Shown: one piece after another, positions 1-11,316 of the stretch | How the letters are laid out: every line of letters begins with the position of its first letter | Position numbering within the stretch: position 1 is the stretch's first letter | From: Saccharum officinarum | Lineage: Eukaryota; Streptophyta; Magnoliopsida; Poales; Poaceae | Length of the DNA stretch: 64,000 nt | Assembly: GCA_020631735.1 (NCBI GenBank) | Contig: CM036215.1 | Coordinates: 17,448,346 to 17,512,345 of the forward strand | Direction: 5' to 3' | The notes under the pieces: model-generated | Database searches by the model: none | What the model saw: the letters and a program-made list of their open reading frames with translations, nothing else | Told to the model about the DNA's origin: nothing | Translations under genes and position numbers: made by a program

Positions 1-669
1 TTTCTTCTTCTTGATGCCATACTTTTTTGTTGGTTCTGACTCGAGAGTAACATAATAGGTTGATCCATCATCATCTCATCATTGGTAACACAGAATTACA
101 TGTGTTGCTTGTGTGTAGTTGTACAATCATTACTATAGATACTCGATATGTACTCACACATGACATGTAGGGGCTGTTTTGGTTTAACCCAGGCAAACTT
201 GCTTAGCACGCCGTGCGTCCCCAGGTGTTTGGTTTTTGCTTGCCTAGGGTTCGGATTGCTGCCTCGGCGTGAGTCTGCCTGAGTGTTCGATCCAAATAGC
301 ACCGTAGAGTGTGTTTAGAACATTAGCGCTCGGACGTTCGGATGCATGCGTCCATCCATATGCTCGCGGCTGCTCCGCCCCGTTCGCTCACAATCAGCTT
401 CGTTTCCTACGCTCATATCTGAACTGTCCACTTCAGATCCACTGCCAATGCTGCTCAGATGACTCACCCCCGCCTCTTCCACACCTACGCGACGCCCGTC
501 TCTTCCAGGTCGCCCGGAAGACTGGCATCTGCCTCTTCCACAACAGCACCGCGCGCCCTACGCCTCCTCCCCACACCGCCGGCGGCGACCTGTGCCTCCT
601 CCACGCGTCGGTGGCCGCGGCTTGGCCCTGCCCACCCTCATGGACACCAACGGTGGTGGTTTGCACTTA
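1..669. other. Left-edge non-coding DNA with possible element terminus
   Basis: I see no gene. Short open frames here have no recognisable motif. Around 310-365 the text (an AGCGCTCGGACGTTCGGATG word followed by a GCATGCGTCCATCC word) resembles, in reverse orientation, the stretch at 27060-27105. These may be termini of the same repeat family, because both lie next to a GCAACAT-type array. Confidence 0.4.
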
Positions 670-1065
670 CAACATGAAACACTCAAATGCAACATACATT
701 AACAGATGAATCATTTGGGACATATGCTTGCAACACATGTGTGAAACATATACAACATCCAGATAAAACACTAGCAACATGAAAAAGCACTTACTGCAAC
801 ATAAGATTGAAACAACTGAAACATTTGGAATATATTATTGCAACATATGTATGAAAACATATGCAACATGCAGATAAAAATGATTGCAACATACATCTAG
901 AAATAGATGAAACATTTTGAATAAACACTTGCAACATGATTCTAAAATACTTGCACCATATGCAACATCCCCCGATCTAATTTTGCAACATCCATAAGAA
1001 ACAACTGCAACATATCTTTGAAACGAATGAAACACCCGAAACATACATTTGCAACATAGGAGAAG
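670..1065. repeat. GCAACAT / GAAACAT degenerate tandem array
   Basis: The words GCAACAT and GAAACAT recur every 20-40 bases, joined by AT-rich spacers such as CCAGATAAAACACT. The same words, reverse-complemented (ATGTTGCAAGTG, ATGTTTCATCTGG), form a second array at 25875-26660. This looks like a variable, non-coding part of a repetitive element. The family is not identified. Confidence 0.6.
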
Positions 1066-2837
1066 AGAAGCCTGGGCCGGTCGATTCCAGCCGTCAGGGT
1101 CGGAGCTGGCAGTGAGCGGCGGCGCATGAGCACCGTACCACCGCCACCAGTACCAGGCTTAGCTCAGCAACGACCGTGAGAGATGGGGGATGACGAGCGC
1201 CATGGCCGTCGGGGTGAGAGAGGGCGCCACCGCGGGTGGTGGGGAGGGCCCCGCGCAGGTGTGGAGGAGAGCCGCTCACTACCCTACAACACCGTCGTGC
1301 CACCTCCATGGATCTCGCCAGAGGTGAGTGGATCTCACTCCTGCTCCATGGATCTCGCGGGGGTTGGGGAGATGGCCTCCAGATCTGCGGGCATTGGGGG
1401 CTCCTGATTGGGGAGGACACCGGGCGTTAGTGCGCTACGGCACGAGTTGAGGAGCGCGGAAGGGATAAGGACAGGGAGGAGGTATGCAGGAGTGCAAGCC
1501 ACGTCCGGGCATGGGTCACAAGACGAACGCCAATGCCACAACATTATCGTTAGAATTTAGATTAAGTCCCGCCAAACATTTGCCTAGCCAGCCCAGCTAT
1601 TGTTCAAAATCAGACGCGTGGAAGTCATCTGGTCCAGACAGATTCTTCGATCAGGGATCTAAACTAGCCCATGGAGTTTTCTTTATAAAATCATGGTGCC
1701 CCACATTGGAATTGGAATGGATTGGATTGGCTAGATCATTGGCATCCAGGCCCTCGCATCGCCCACCCGCACGGGCGAAACGGGTGGCGAGCGAACCTTA
1801 GCTGCCTCCGTAGTCAACTACCACCCTTTCCTCCCTTGCCACTGCTGGAGGGGGCTGTTGGGAGGCCCGCGCGGCCCCCTAGGAGAGCGGTGGCAAGGCT
1901 TATGCCCAGGAAGGTCACGGGTGCCGTCGTGCGGGGCGAAGCTCGGTGGCCGGGATGTCACCGTGATTAGGGGCGGCGAGCGTTGGCGCGCAAAGCGCGA
2001 GGAGGCGACCAGAGGGGCGCGTCGTGAGACGACCAGACGGCGATGGTGCGCGGGGATCTGGCGAGGGTGCGCTTGCTGGACTTCCAGGCGGTGGCGACGG
2101 CTCCCCTCCCACAGGATCTGGCCTCCCGCGTTTGGGCTGGACGGATCCGGGCCGAGGAGTGCCCGAGGCACTTGGCGGAGGCCAAAAGTGACGACGACGG
2201 ACACCAGAGCCAACAGACCACGACGTGCAGCGGTGTTGCGTGGGGCTAGATTTGTGGTCCTGCAGGACGGTAGTGCTGCCAAGGGCACGGTTGGCGGCAG
2301 TAGGGGCGGCAAGTGGCTTCACTGTTGGGTGGCGGCCGGCGTAGTGAGTATGGGCATTGGCCAATGCTGCGCACGGGGTTGAGGCGCCATGACGAAAGCT
2401 GTGTCCCCTGGACCGATGACGGCAACGCCTTCGGGCGTTGTATTCTTCCTTGGAACCATCTATCGATCGACTCTCTTCCCTTTGCGCAGCGTGCTGTTCC
2501 TGGGTGTAATGCCTTGACCTTCTGGTCAGGCGACGGTGGCGTCGCGGCTCTCCTTGGAGACGTCGCTTTGAAAGCCCGTGCCTGTCAATCTGTAATGGTC
2601 GTCGCCGTTGCGGCGAGGAAGGTGGAGGTCTAGCTGAGGTTTCATGATTCCGGTGTCCACTGCAGCGGATGGTGGTTGAGAAGAGGGCGTTGGCACAACG
2701 ATTGGAGGGCTTCGCATTTGTCTGGCAGTGAGTTGCGACCATGATATTGGCGAGGAGGCCGGCGTGGGAGGCGCCCACGGAGTTGGCGAGGAGGCTGACG
2801 TGGGAGGTTGTGGCCAGCAGATTGTGTTGCCGAGGTG
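1066..2837. other. GC-rich non-coding repeat DNA, left flank of the chromovirus
   Basis: This GC-rich stretch gives overlapping open frames on both strands, as expected from base composition alone; none shows a domain. It is the sequence into which the Ty3 element at 2843-19740 inserted, and it resumes at 19746. No host gene is supported. Confidence 0.45.
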
Positions 2838-2842
2838 ACCTG
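2838..2842. repeat. Target-site duplication (left), ACCTG
   Basis: The five bases ACCTG directly precede the 5' LTR and are repeated exactly after the 3' LTR (19741-19745). This is the length expected for Ty3 integrases and fixes the element borders. Confidence 0.95.
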
Positions 2843-5800
2843 TGTAACACCTCAAGTGTTTAGCTCCATAATTGCATTGCATTTGCATTGCATAAGCATA
2901 AGCATGCATCATTCATGTTTGTTATTTTATGTGATGCAACACATGTGATTATTCTAGGGTTTGTTTGATTTATTTCATGAAGTATTTGATAGTTGGTGTA
3001 ACAAAAAGGTAAGGTAGCCAATCATGACCTACAACACCTTAGTTATACTTAGGGTAACATTTGGAACAAGTTTCATGTTGACCAAAATTACAAATTTGCC
3101 CTCTAAGAGAAGTTGACCACCATTTGACCCTAGAAGGCTCTAGTTTGACCAGTTAAAAAGTCTAGCTTAGAAATCTTGCATGGAGAAGCAACCTTAAGTA
3201 AAGTTGTAGAGAATTTCATGAGGAACAAAAGTTCTAATATGGCCATCTCATGAAAATGACCAGAGCATGCTCAAAAATGGCCCACAAGTCAGCTTGAGTG
3301 GTGATCAACACTTAGAAAAATTCTAAGTCTGGAAATTGGACTTTTCAGTTTCACTGTACCTCACTTTAGCAACTTGTAACTCACAAACTAGGCCAAACTA
3401 GACTATGAGCCAATTGACAAAATTGTTGTCCACACATAGCTCTACAACATTGTCAATATCACCATCACCTGGTTCTCAATAGTTTAGGAGATATAGTGTC
3501 AAGAAGTTAGGGTTTCAGTCGGCATTGATCTCTGAAACTGCATTTCAGTTTCCAAGTACACTAGTTTGGAGCCCTGTAGTTTCAAATCCAAACCGAACTA
3601 GCTCATGGTGCCTTTTACAAACTTGTAGTGCTCACATAGGTCTACAACTTTGCTAATTGGAGGTTTCACTAATACGAGCTGGTTTGAGAGTAAATCGTCG
3701 ACGAAACTGCCCTGTCAGTCGGTCTTTGGAGGCGCGGTTTCAGTCACGAGCTCGAACTCCGGCCTGTCGTGGCGCCCGGGCAGAAGAGCGTCGCCGCGTG
3801 GCGTCCAAGCTCTATCGTCGCCTCCACGTCGCGAGCCCAGGCGCGGAGATGAAGACCGAGCCGACACCTCCACCCCCACACTCACGCTCACTCTTCTCTC
3901 CTTCACTCTCGCTCTGGCCGGGTTCACCGAGGCGGAAAACGGAGGCGCCATTGCCGCCGCAGCCCGCCCCGTGCTTGTGCAAGCTCACCGTCGCACCACC
4001 GTCCTCCAAATCCCGTCCACCGCTCCACCAGCATCCCCTCCACCTCCTCCAACCGTTGCTTGACCGGATTGTGTAGAGGTGAGGGCGAATTTCGGTTTCC
4101 GCCACCGTGAGTCCTCGCCGGCGCACTGTCCGCGCGGCGGCTCACCGTGGCCAGCTCCCTACGGTCATCCTCCATTCTCACTAGTACATGTTTTGGGTTC
4201 CGGGTCGGGTAGAGAAGCCTAGGTGATGACGTTACCGGATGGGATGGCCGGTACACGTCGGAACACCGTCGTGCGCCGCCGCGCCATGGCCGCCGGTACG
4301 GTGCTCACGTGGCCAGCGGCACTTGCTCCACCTCCGTCCTTTTCCATGGCATGGAGAGGTCCGCCATGTCCTCAGGAAGCCGCAGCACACCTCACTTAGG
4401 TCCCTGACCCCCGGAGCTCGCCGGACCACCACCGGGTGCCGCCTCCGAGCCGCGGTCGCCATGGCCGTCATAGCTAGGGTGGGATAGGTTCAGCAAATCT
4501 AGGTTTGGTCGATGCGGGAAGTCGCGGGGAAGCCGTTGGTGCTCCTTTCATCGCCGGAGGCGCCGTCGTCGGCGAGCTTGAGCTCGCCGGAGTCGCGGCC
4601 GTCTTCCCCCTTTCGCTCTCTCTCTGGCCTGCGGGCCCGCACTGTCAGCGTCGCGCGCGCGGGCGGGGCGCCAAGGCAGGCCGCGCGCTGGCTGGGCCGC
4701 GCTAGCAAGCCGGGCCGGCCCAGTGTCACTTTGGATTTATTTCATTTCTTGATTTTTGTCACAGTTTTAAGTAAGGTTTGGAAAAATGAAGATCTAGGGT
4801 TTTACTTGCCCAAAAATTATGAGATAAATTTTGTTAGGATCTACATGATGTGGAGTATTTTAGAAAAATATAAATCTGGTATGTGATGTTTAGTTTTCTG
4901 AAGAATTTAATAGAGCTTCCAAATGTGTTTTGGAATGCATGCAAATTTGTTAAATTTATAACTTGAGCTGTAGTGTTCCATAAATCATGAAATTTGGTGG
5001 GTAGGTTACTCTATGCTAGCCCTAGCTCTGGTAAAAATTTGGGCATCAGTGCTTAAGTAATTTCCAAGTTATAATGCTATCTTGTTATTCTAGGAAATAC
5101 TTAAATGAATTTTTGTAATTTTTCTACATGTGCAATGTTCATATAAATTTTTGGAGAATGTCTTGGTACCCTAGAGTGTCCAAGAAAATTAAGAAATCTG
5201 TTGTTTGACACTTTTTACTATGCTTGGTTATTTATACAAAAATCAGCCTTTTTGGCTTAGGAATTTTGTGTAGGGAGTTCCTGTGAATAAATTGAGTTCA
5301 AAATTTTACAGTAGTCTCTTTGTGGGTCAGAGAGTCCCCTGTAATTTTTGTAAAATTTTAGGAGCAGTTTACATATATGTTTACAATTCCACCTAATTAA
5401 TTAAGTAAAATAAGAAATGGGTTTAAATAAATATTCTAGGTGGTCACACCTTACTTCCTGGTGTCTTTGTGATATTTGTGAACTTGTAGTAGCATTAGTT
5501 TGGTTTTAGAGAATGTTTGCCACATCAATAAATATTTAACCTTTGTAATTTTAGGTTTTCTGGACAGCTAAGTAGTAATTCTAAATTTGGCTTTGATAAA
5601 ATTGGTTGCTGGACAACTTGTAAATACCAAAGTTGGAGTAAACTTGATGAACTAGCTTGTGTTAAAATTTGGAAGCATTTGGCTTAGTAGTTTGAGAGTT
5701 ACTGTTGTTTAAAGTGGCAGTTCAAAATCTGCTACTCTCTGTGTTGGAGAAGACAGATTCTGGAACTTGTGAAGTTTGACATGGAAAACTTAGGAGTTTG

Positions 5801-7852
5801 GAGTTGAGGTCTGAAAATGAATTGTAGTACATTTCTTAGGCTTTCCAGATTGGCTTAGATCATATCTTTTGGAATTGTAAATCTCCAGTTGTGATAAAAA
5901 CAAGTAGCTGCTGTCCAGAATGCTTACTGTGGTGTTTTGCTGATTGTTATGGTGTGATATCCTAAGACATGCTACTTTTGTAATTGTTAGGTGTTAGGGC
6001 CTTAACTGAGGATGAGCAGCTTTATCTTAGGTTAAGTAGATTAGGTGAGTACTTCTCTACCGGAGAGGAAATTTGCACCTACTCTTTTGAAGTGATTTGA
6101 GTAGAGCGTTAAATTGTTGTAATATATTTCATTCCGAGCATATTGCATCTTTCATTATGCATTCACGGGATTTATTATGCACTCATGCAATAGGTGTACC
6201 GGAGGGGGTAACTCTCCTCGAATTCGAGCCGGTAATTCCGGAGGAGAACCAGGAGCAGCAGGAGCCCGAGGAACCAGTCGGCGAAGGAGACGTCGCTGAA
6301 GACCTTCCTGAGTGCCCGGACCACAGGCCTGCAACCTTTCTGAAAGGCAAGCCCCGGTGCATGCTGAACCTACTGTTTTATAAATTAATCTTGAGTACTT
6401 TTAATTGTTTACTGCATTAAGTTGTAGGAGTTATATGAAAACACTTGTTGCATTGTACCTGTCCTTGTCCAGATATCGTACTTAATCCTATTTTAGGTTT
6501 AGGCACGTGTCAATGCTTAGCCCTGCTTAGTACGGTAGAAGTCGGGTGATTTCCGGTCATCCGCGAGATGTAGGAAGGAGTCATGAGTGGCTCTATGGCT
6601 ATCGTGGATGGAACCATGCCTTAAAATGAAATTGAGACCGGGCGGGAGTTCGATAGTACAGCCGCAAGACACTTCACGTCTTGGGTGTGGAGCTATGCCC
6701 GTCTGAGTCGTTTAAGGACCGATTCGCTGTACGTCCTTGAGTCATGTTGAACGCAGTCTAACACTTAGTTGGCCGGATAAGCCGTTCCGACCGCGAAGTC
6801 GAGTAGTATGGTTCAGGCCGGGAATCGAATGGTAGGTTGCATCTTGGAGGAGAGAAAGGATGTGCTTGGGGACATTGGCGTGAGACCAAGGGGGGGTTAG
6901 AGTCCCTATCACCTGGCAGAGTGTCGCCCTTGGGGACGCGACATTATTCGGACCCGCAATTCCTGAACTGTACAAAAGATGACCTGAGCAGCCCTCGCCA
7001 GGCGTGACTCGGTGAGTGTTAGAAATACCCCTCCAGCTGGATAGGAATTCGATTCGAATCGCCGTCGCTCCCGGTTAGTGAGCACTTGACTTGAGCAGCG
7101 GCAACGTAGATCTCATTAAATGAACAGATGGTTAAGTAAATGATATGATGTTGCCGAAATGATATACCTGCTATGGATATAATAATAATGTTGTTTGATT
7201 ATACTCAAGTGAATGTTTAGTACAGGTGCTAAGATAGATGACAGGTAAATGCTAAAAATAACTGCTAGTACATGTTATAAGAGTTTCAACTACTTATGCC
7301 TTTATGCAAACTGTGGTGTCAGCTAGCCTCTTGTGTAAGCCTTGCATAATCCTTGGTGTCACTTTATTTCTGGTTTTCGATGGGTAAGTCTAGCTGAGTA
7401 CATTCCAGTACTCAGGGTTTATTCCCTCCTGTTGCAGATGACATGCTTTATCAGGGCTTCTGCAAGACTTGTCTCCACCCTGCGGGTGAAGAAGACTAGA
7501 TTACTTGGGCGTGATCGTCTTTTATGTACTTTCCTCATGCTTTTGCGGGTTGTGGATCATCAAGACTGGCAGTAGTTAAATAACTGGTGTGTGTGTTATG
7601 CTTCCGCTACTTTCAAACTTGGTTTGTAATAATTGCTACTCCGTGGTGTAAACTTATTTCAGAACTACTTGTGAAATGTATCGTATGATGTTGTATGTTG
7701 AATGATGCGATCCTGGTTGTAAGCAGTTTGGTTTGAAATCCTTCGTGATTTCGATTGACTACCGGGATTATATGGGCTCAAGTTTGAAAATTTGAGCGCT
7801 TCGGTGCTTGTTTTCGTACTTGTGCTCTTATAATTTGGTCGGTTCTGTTACA
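2843..7852 (+). repeat. 5' long terminal repeat (5,010 bp)
   Basis: It starts TGTAACACC and ends GTTCTGTTACA, with inverted ends TGTAACA/TGTTACA. Every landmark lies exactly 11,888 bases upstream of its partner in the 3' LTR, so no indel separates the copies. The first 1.7 kb alternates AT-rich text with a CpG-rich block (about 3700-4720), followed by AT-rich DNA to about 6090. A long coding-like acidic stretch lies near 6190-6360. Five kilobases is unusually long for a plant LTR. The long AT-rich part shows no gene. Confidence 0.97.
6097..6420 (+). other. Coding-like acidic segment inside the 5' LTR (also at 17985-18308)
   Basis: An open stretch encodes a glutamate- and proline-rich peptide (core PEGVTLLEFEPVIPEE) that stays open in both LTR copies, with one amino-acid difference (GEGD versus GKGD). 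Upstream at about 5990-6060 is another short coding-like piece with a GT-AG-compatible end (TTAGGTGAGTAC). These could be leader exons spliced onto internal ORFs, or relics of an old insertion in the LTR. I know of no domain in them. Confidence 0.3.
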
Positions 7853-7854
7853 GC

Positions 7855-7866
7855 TGGTACCGGAGC
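7855..7866 (+). other. Primer-binding site, initiator-Met tRNA type (degenerate)
   Basis: Two bases after the 5' LTR the sequence reads TGGTACCGGAGC. The common plant primer-binding site complementary to the 3' end of initiator methionine tRNA is TGGTATCAGAGC, so ten of twelve bases match. Position and similarity support the assignment. Confidence 0.75.
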
Positions 7867-8625
7867 ATAATTCAACATTAAACACATCTTACGAGTAATT
7901 AAAAACAAAAGTATTTGTTTGCGAAAAGGGTTAAACATTAAAAATTATTTTTAGGTATGCCAGTGATCACATCCCTTAGCCCAAATAAGGACTCTTAGGT
8001 GGCTTATTATAAAGACTAACTTGGGGGCCTTGTTTGTTTTTATTTCGTCGTCCATACGGCGTGATATTGTATGGATGCCATCCACTTGGGTGGTAATGTA
8101 TGGATCAATTACCTCGACGCTCTGGTAAGTGTGAGTTGTGAGAGCATGATCGTCCAACCGGCGGTCTAGGGGAGAGTAGTTTTGGTGACTTACATCTTTA
8201 CATGTTAAAACCATGTAACTATGTAAAAGCACTTAATTGTGGGAACCTCTATATCGGGTAGCTTTGATACTGAAGTATATACATTTGGGGATGTATATAT
8301 GGAAAGTATTTAAATTACTGCTTTCTTGTGTGCTTATTTTGGAATTGTTGGGCTGCAATGAAGTTTTCTGCAGGTACACTAACAGCGTAACGAGTAGACC
8401 GATAGTTTCGCTTATATGAGAAACGTATGTATGCCACCGCCTAGCGTTAGAACTTTAGGTTTCTACTAAGGTGAGAGGGCGTACGAAACGTGCATGCATC
8501 ATGTTTAATTATATCATACATATCATTTACTCCCTCCTTAAAAATTTCTGTACTCCCGACTAAAGTAAATTTCGTATCCCCTAAATGATCCTCACTTTAA
8601 GTCGTATCTTATCTTGTTGCTACAG

Positions 8626-9240
8626 ATGGCACGTACCAAGAGGACCGCTCGTAAGTCCACTGGGGGCAGGGCACCGCGTCACCAGCTCGCTCCACGTGAG
8701 CCCCGCCCTGAGCCTACTGAGGTGGAAAGGCTGAGGGCAGAGCTGGCAGAGGTGACTGCTGCTAGGAATGCAGCACGGCAACAACTGGAACAAGTGATTC
8801 ATGATCGTGATCAAGAAACGCTTGCAGTCCAGAGGTTGACAGTGGCAAACCGCAACTGTCAACGCATGTTGGTCCGTGTGATGGAACAGAGGGATGAAGC
8901 CTGGCACGAGGAGAACGTTCTGAGAGCTCGCCAGTTTGAGCTCGAGCAACAGTTAGAAAATGCTGAAGAATACAATGACAACCTTCATGAAGAAGTGCAC
9001 CGCCTGAACAACGAGCTTAATCCCCTGCTGCCTCGAAACAACAACGTCGATGAGGACATGGGTTCGGGAATCTTCATGGCTGAGGATGATGATGAAGTGG
9101 AGGTTGATGGACCACAGGATGCCCCACCTGCAGAAGCACCAGAGGAAGAGCCAGAAGAAGAAGAAGACGAGGAGTTAGAGCCTGTCAGTGATGAGGACGG
9201 CGGGGAGATCCATGACACCGACTCGGAGGATGATGCTTAG
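8626..9240 (+). CDS. Extra ORF: histone H3 tail mimic + coiled coil + acidic tail
   Basis: This intact 204-residue ORF lies between the 5' LTR and gag. After the initiator Met it reads ARTKRTARKSTGG and on to QLA, matching the canonical histone H3 tail at 18 of its first 21 residues. The changes are Q5 to R, K14 to R and K18 to H. R2, T3, K4, R8, K9, S10, T11 and R17 are kept. The histone fold is absent. Residues about 30-145 are heptad-rich and predict a long coiled coil. Residues about 145-204 are strongly acidic with long Glu/Asp runs. The ATG directly follows TTGCTACAG, a plausible 3' splice site; an in-frame upstream start at 8614 is not an ATG. By inference the tail could be read or modified by H3K4/K9 enzymes, with the coiled coil giving oligomers and the acidic part binding histones. 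The role is unproven. Chance resemblance is very unlikely given the length and exact N-terminal register. Confidence 0.85.
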   Translation: MARTKRTARKSTGGRAPRHQLAPREPRPEPTEVERLRAELAEVTAARNAARQQLEQVIHDRDQETLAVQRLTVANRNCQRMLVRVMEQRDEAWHEENVLRARQFELEQQLENAEEYNDNLHEEVHRLNNELNPLLPRNNNVDEDMGSGIFMAEDDDEVEVDGPQDAPPAEAPEEEPEEEEDEELEPVSDEDGGEIHDTDSEDDA

Positions 9241-9896
9241 AGTAGTCATCACGTGCCTTTAATGTTAGGATCGTCTTTTGTGCCCTCCCTGTGAAGGAGT
9301 GAGGCCTTGTAATAACTTGACTTTGGGATGTAAGGTTGAACCGTATGTTTCCTGAATGTAGTTTGAACCTGTTAATTTCGATCACAACTTGATGTCTTAT
9401 TATGTTGCGTTCGATGATGGTGTCACGATTAGCACCCTTCGGTGCCGCGACGAAACCGAGGGCCTCCTATGGCGCGCGACATAAGGCTGTGCTGCTTGGC
9501 ACGCGCAGGTATCGAGGTGGCTAGTCATGATCCACCATGGAACTCTTCATTGAGGAGTCTCTTTGTGGTCAGTTTGAAGTAGCCTTTCACAGTCAACTAA
9601 AAATCTTGAGATCGAATCCAAGTACCGTGCAAAAGGTCAAAAATCACGTAGATAGCAACGTAAACGGTCCGGTAACCGTTGTGCTCCCTGTGAGTGAGCC
9701 TTTATCAAAGAGCATCTTGTTGGATTACCAAGTATGATCTCGTCAAATGATGCGCTAGAATGGATTGTGCGGTTGTGATGAATTATTGTGCCTTAATTAT
9801 TATGAGAATCTATTCATACAGTCAGATTGACATTTCGCAATAATTCATCTACAAATTTCCCACATCGTCAGTGCTCATTGGCTATGCATTTTGCAG
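9241..9896 (+). other. Spacer between the H3-mimic ORF and gag
   Basis: No conserved domain is seen. It contains a 66-codon ORF at 9537-9737 whose ATG sits in a near-ideal plant/animal start context (CCACCATGG). The spacer ends in a pyrimidine-containing tract and GCAG directly before the gag ATG, so it may act as an intron end. Its upstream part could serve as the 3' untranslated region of the H3-mimic mRNA. Confidence 0.4.
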
Positions 9897-10754
9897 ATGT
9901 CGTACAATCTACGCCGGGGTCGTGGAAATGAGGAGGAGGAACAGCCGCCCCTCCGCCACCACCTACTCCGGCCGAGTTGATGCAACAGTGGTCGAGGGGC
10001 AGCGCATGTTGGCGGATGCTATGCGCCAGCTGGCTAATCGGGAGGCTCGTCCTGGCCGCCAGGGCCCAGAGCCCAATCAATACAGTGATTTCAAGGACTT
10101 TCTGGATACTAAGCCCCCGCTCTTCAAGGAAGCGGAAGAACCACTGCAAGCTGATGAGTGGTTAAATACTATTGAGCAAAAGTTTCGTCTGCTTCGCCTG
10201 ACTGATGAGTTAAAGACTGAATATGCTTCTCACCAGTTGCATGGTCCAGCGGGTATTTGGTGGAGCCACTATCGTTCCACACTGCCTGCCAATGTCCCGA
10301 TTGCTTGGGATCAGTTTAAGGCGGCATTCCGGGGAAATTATATTCCTCCCGGTCTTATGGCAATCAAGCACACAGAGTTTATGAGGCTGTCGCAAGGAAA
10401 CAAAAGCCTGACTGAATACTTGCAGTCCTTCAACAACCTGGCAAGGTATGCCACAGAGTTTGTGGATACCGATGCCAAAAAGATTGCTAGCTTCAAAAGG
10501 GGCCTCGGCCCAAAACTGATGAAAACATGGGCACTAGCAAATGTACTACTTTCAATGATTTCATCAGCGATGCTTTGACCAGGAGAACAACAATACTATT
10601 TATTCTGCCTCTAAGAGCCGTAAAAGGGCCCTTGAGGCAAGTGCTTCTCAGTCAAGGGCCTCAGCGCACCGAGGTCTTCCCTCGCCCTCCTGCCACAAAT
10701 GCTAAGTTCCGTCCTCCACAAAAGAAGGTGCCAATGAAAAACTGGGTTTCGTAA
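9897..10754 (+). CDS. gag: Ty3 gag, capsid part (frame-interrupted)
   Basis: This is the structural Gag of the chromovirus. The ATG at 9897 follows GCATTTTGCAG directly and begins MSYNLRRGRG. That frame closes early, and the body continues in another frame from about 9955. The body contains the retrotransposon Gag core: a SDFKDFLDTKPPLF entry, then DEWLNTIEQKF, GPAGIWWSHYRS, WDQFKAAFRGNYIP and LTEYLQSFNNLARY. A second frame change occurs near 10530, after GLGPKLMKTW. Each break is explained by one or two bases gained or lost, often in short homopolymers. Because the LTRs are almost identical and the nearby assembly is visibly faulty, I suspect sequence errors rather than decay. The nucleocapsid knuckle is in the next entry. 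Confidence 0.85.
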
Positions 10755-10764
10755 GGCATATACA

Positions 10765-11316
10765 GTGGCTCTGCCAAAGAGTAATGCGGGCCAAGGCAGC
10801 TCCAGTGTTCCCCCTAGCAATATGCCTTGCTGGAACTGTAACAAGCCAGGCCATTGGTCCAGGAACTGTCCGTACCCTAAGAAAAATGTCAACCAAGGTA
10901 GTCGTCAGGGACACGCCCATTATAACAGCATTGAGGAAATTCCATCTGGTGAGGTGGTCACCGCTGGTAAGTTTCTAGTTGACCAACACCCCGCAGTGGT
11001 ACTTTTTGATTCAGGTGCTTCGCATTCCTTTATCAGTCCTAAGTTTGCATCTAAATTTGCACACAAGTTGCATACTGTTGAAGGTGTGGGTTATTGTATT
11101 AGCGCTGCAAGTGGGAATATTTCCACAAACAAAGTAGTGGGGAACCTTAAGTTTGAGATAGAAGGGCGAAGTTATTCGCTTGCCCTATTGGTTTTACCTG
11201 GTTTAGACATAGATGTTATCTTGGGCATGAATTGGATGAGTCAGAATGGGGTACTCATTGACACATCCGCTCGGGTAGTTATGCTCAGAGATCCTACAGA
11301 TCAAAGGGTTTTCTAG
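10765..11316 (+). CDS. pol: Ty3 nucleocapsid zinc knuckle and aspartic protease
   Basis: One open stretch encodes the end of Gag and the protease. A CCHC knuckle (CX2CX4HX4C; C22, C25, H30, C35 of this stretch) binds RNA. The retroviral-type protease follows, with the catalytic motif DSGASHSF at D82-S83-G84 and the downstream region VLPGLDIDVILGMNWM typical of plant Ty3 proteases. The protease releases Gag, RT and integrase from the polyprotein. A frame break separates it from the RT region (about 11310-11340). Confidence 0.9.
   Translation: MALPKSNAGQGSSSVPPSNMPCWNCNKPGHWSRNCPYPKKNVNQGSRQGHAHYNSIEEIPSGEVVTAGKFLVDQHPAVVLFDSGASHSFISPKFASKFAHKLHTVEGVGYCISAASGNISTNKVVGNLKFEIEGRSYSLALLVLPGLDIDVILGMNWMSQNGVLIDTSARVVMLRDPTDQRVF

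Noticed and set aside
670..1065. CRISPR-like array from regularly recurring GCAACAT words
   Set aside because: Short degenerate words with variable spacing in a plant nuclear genome; no true direct repeats and no cas genes.
1915..2850. Open frame of 311 codons on the - strand
   Set aside because: GC-rich region with overlapping open frames on both strands, no domain, biased Arg/Pro/His composition; composition artefact.
8626..9240. A genuine histone H3 gene or pseudogene captured by the element
   Set aside because: Only the tail matches; the histone fold is absent and is replaced by coiled coil and acidic sequence in one intact frame.
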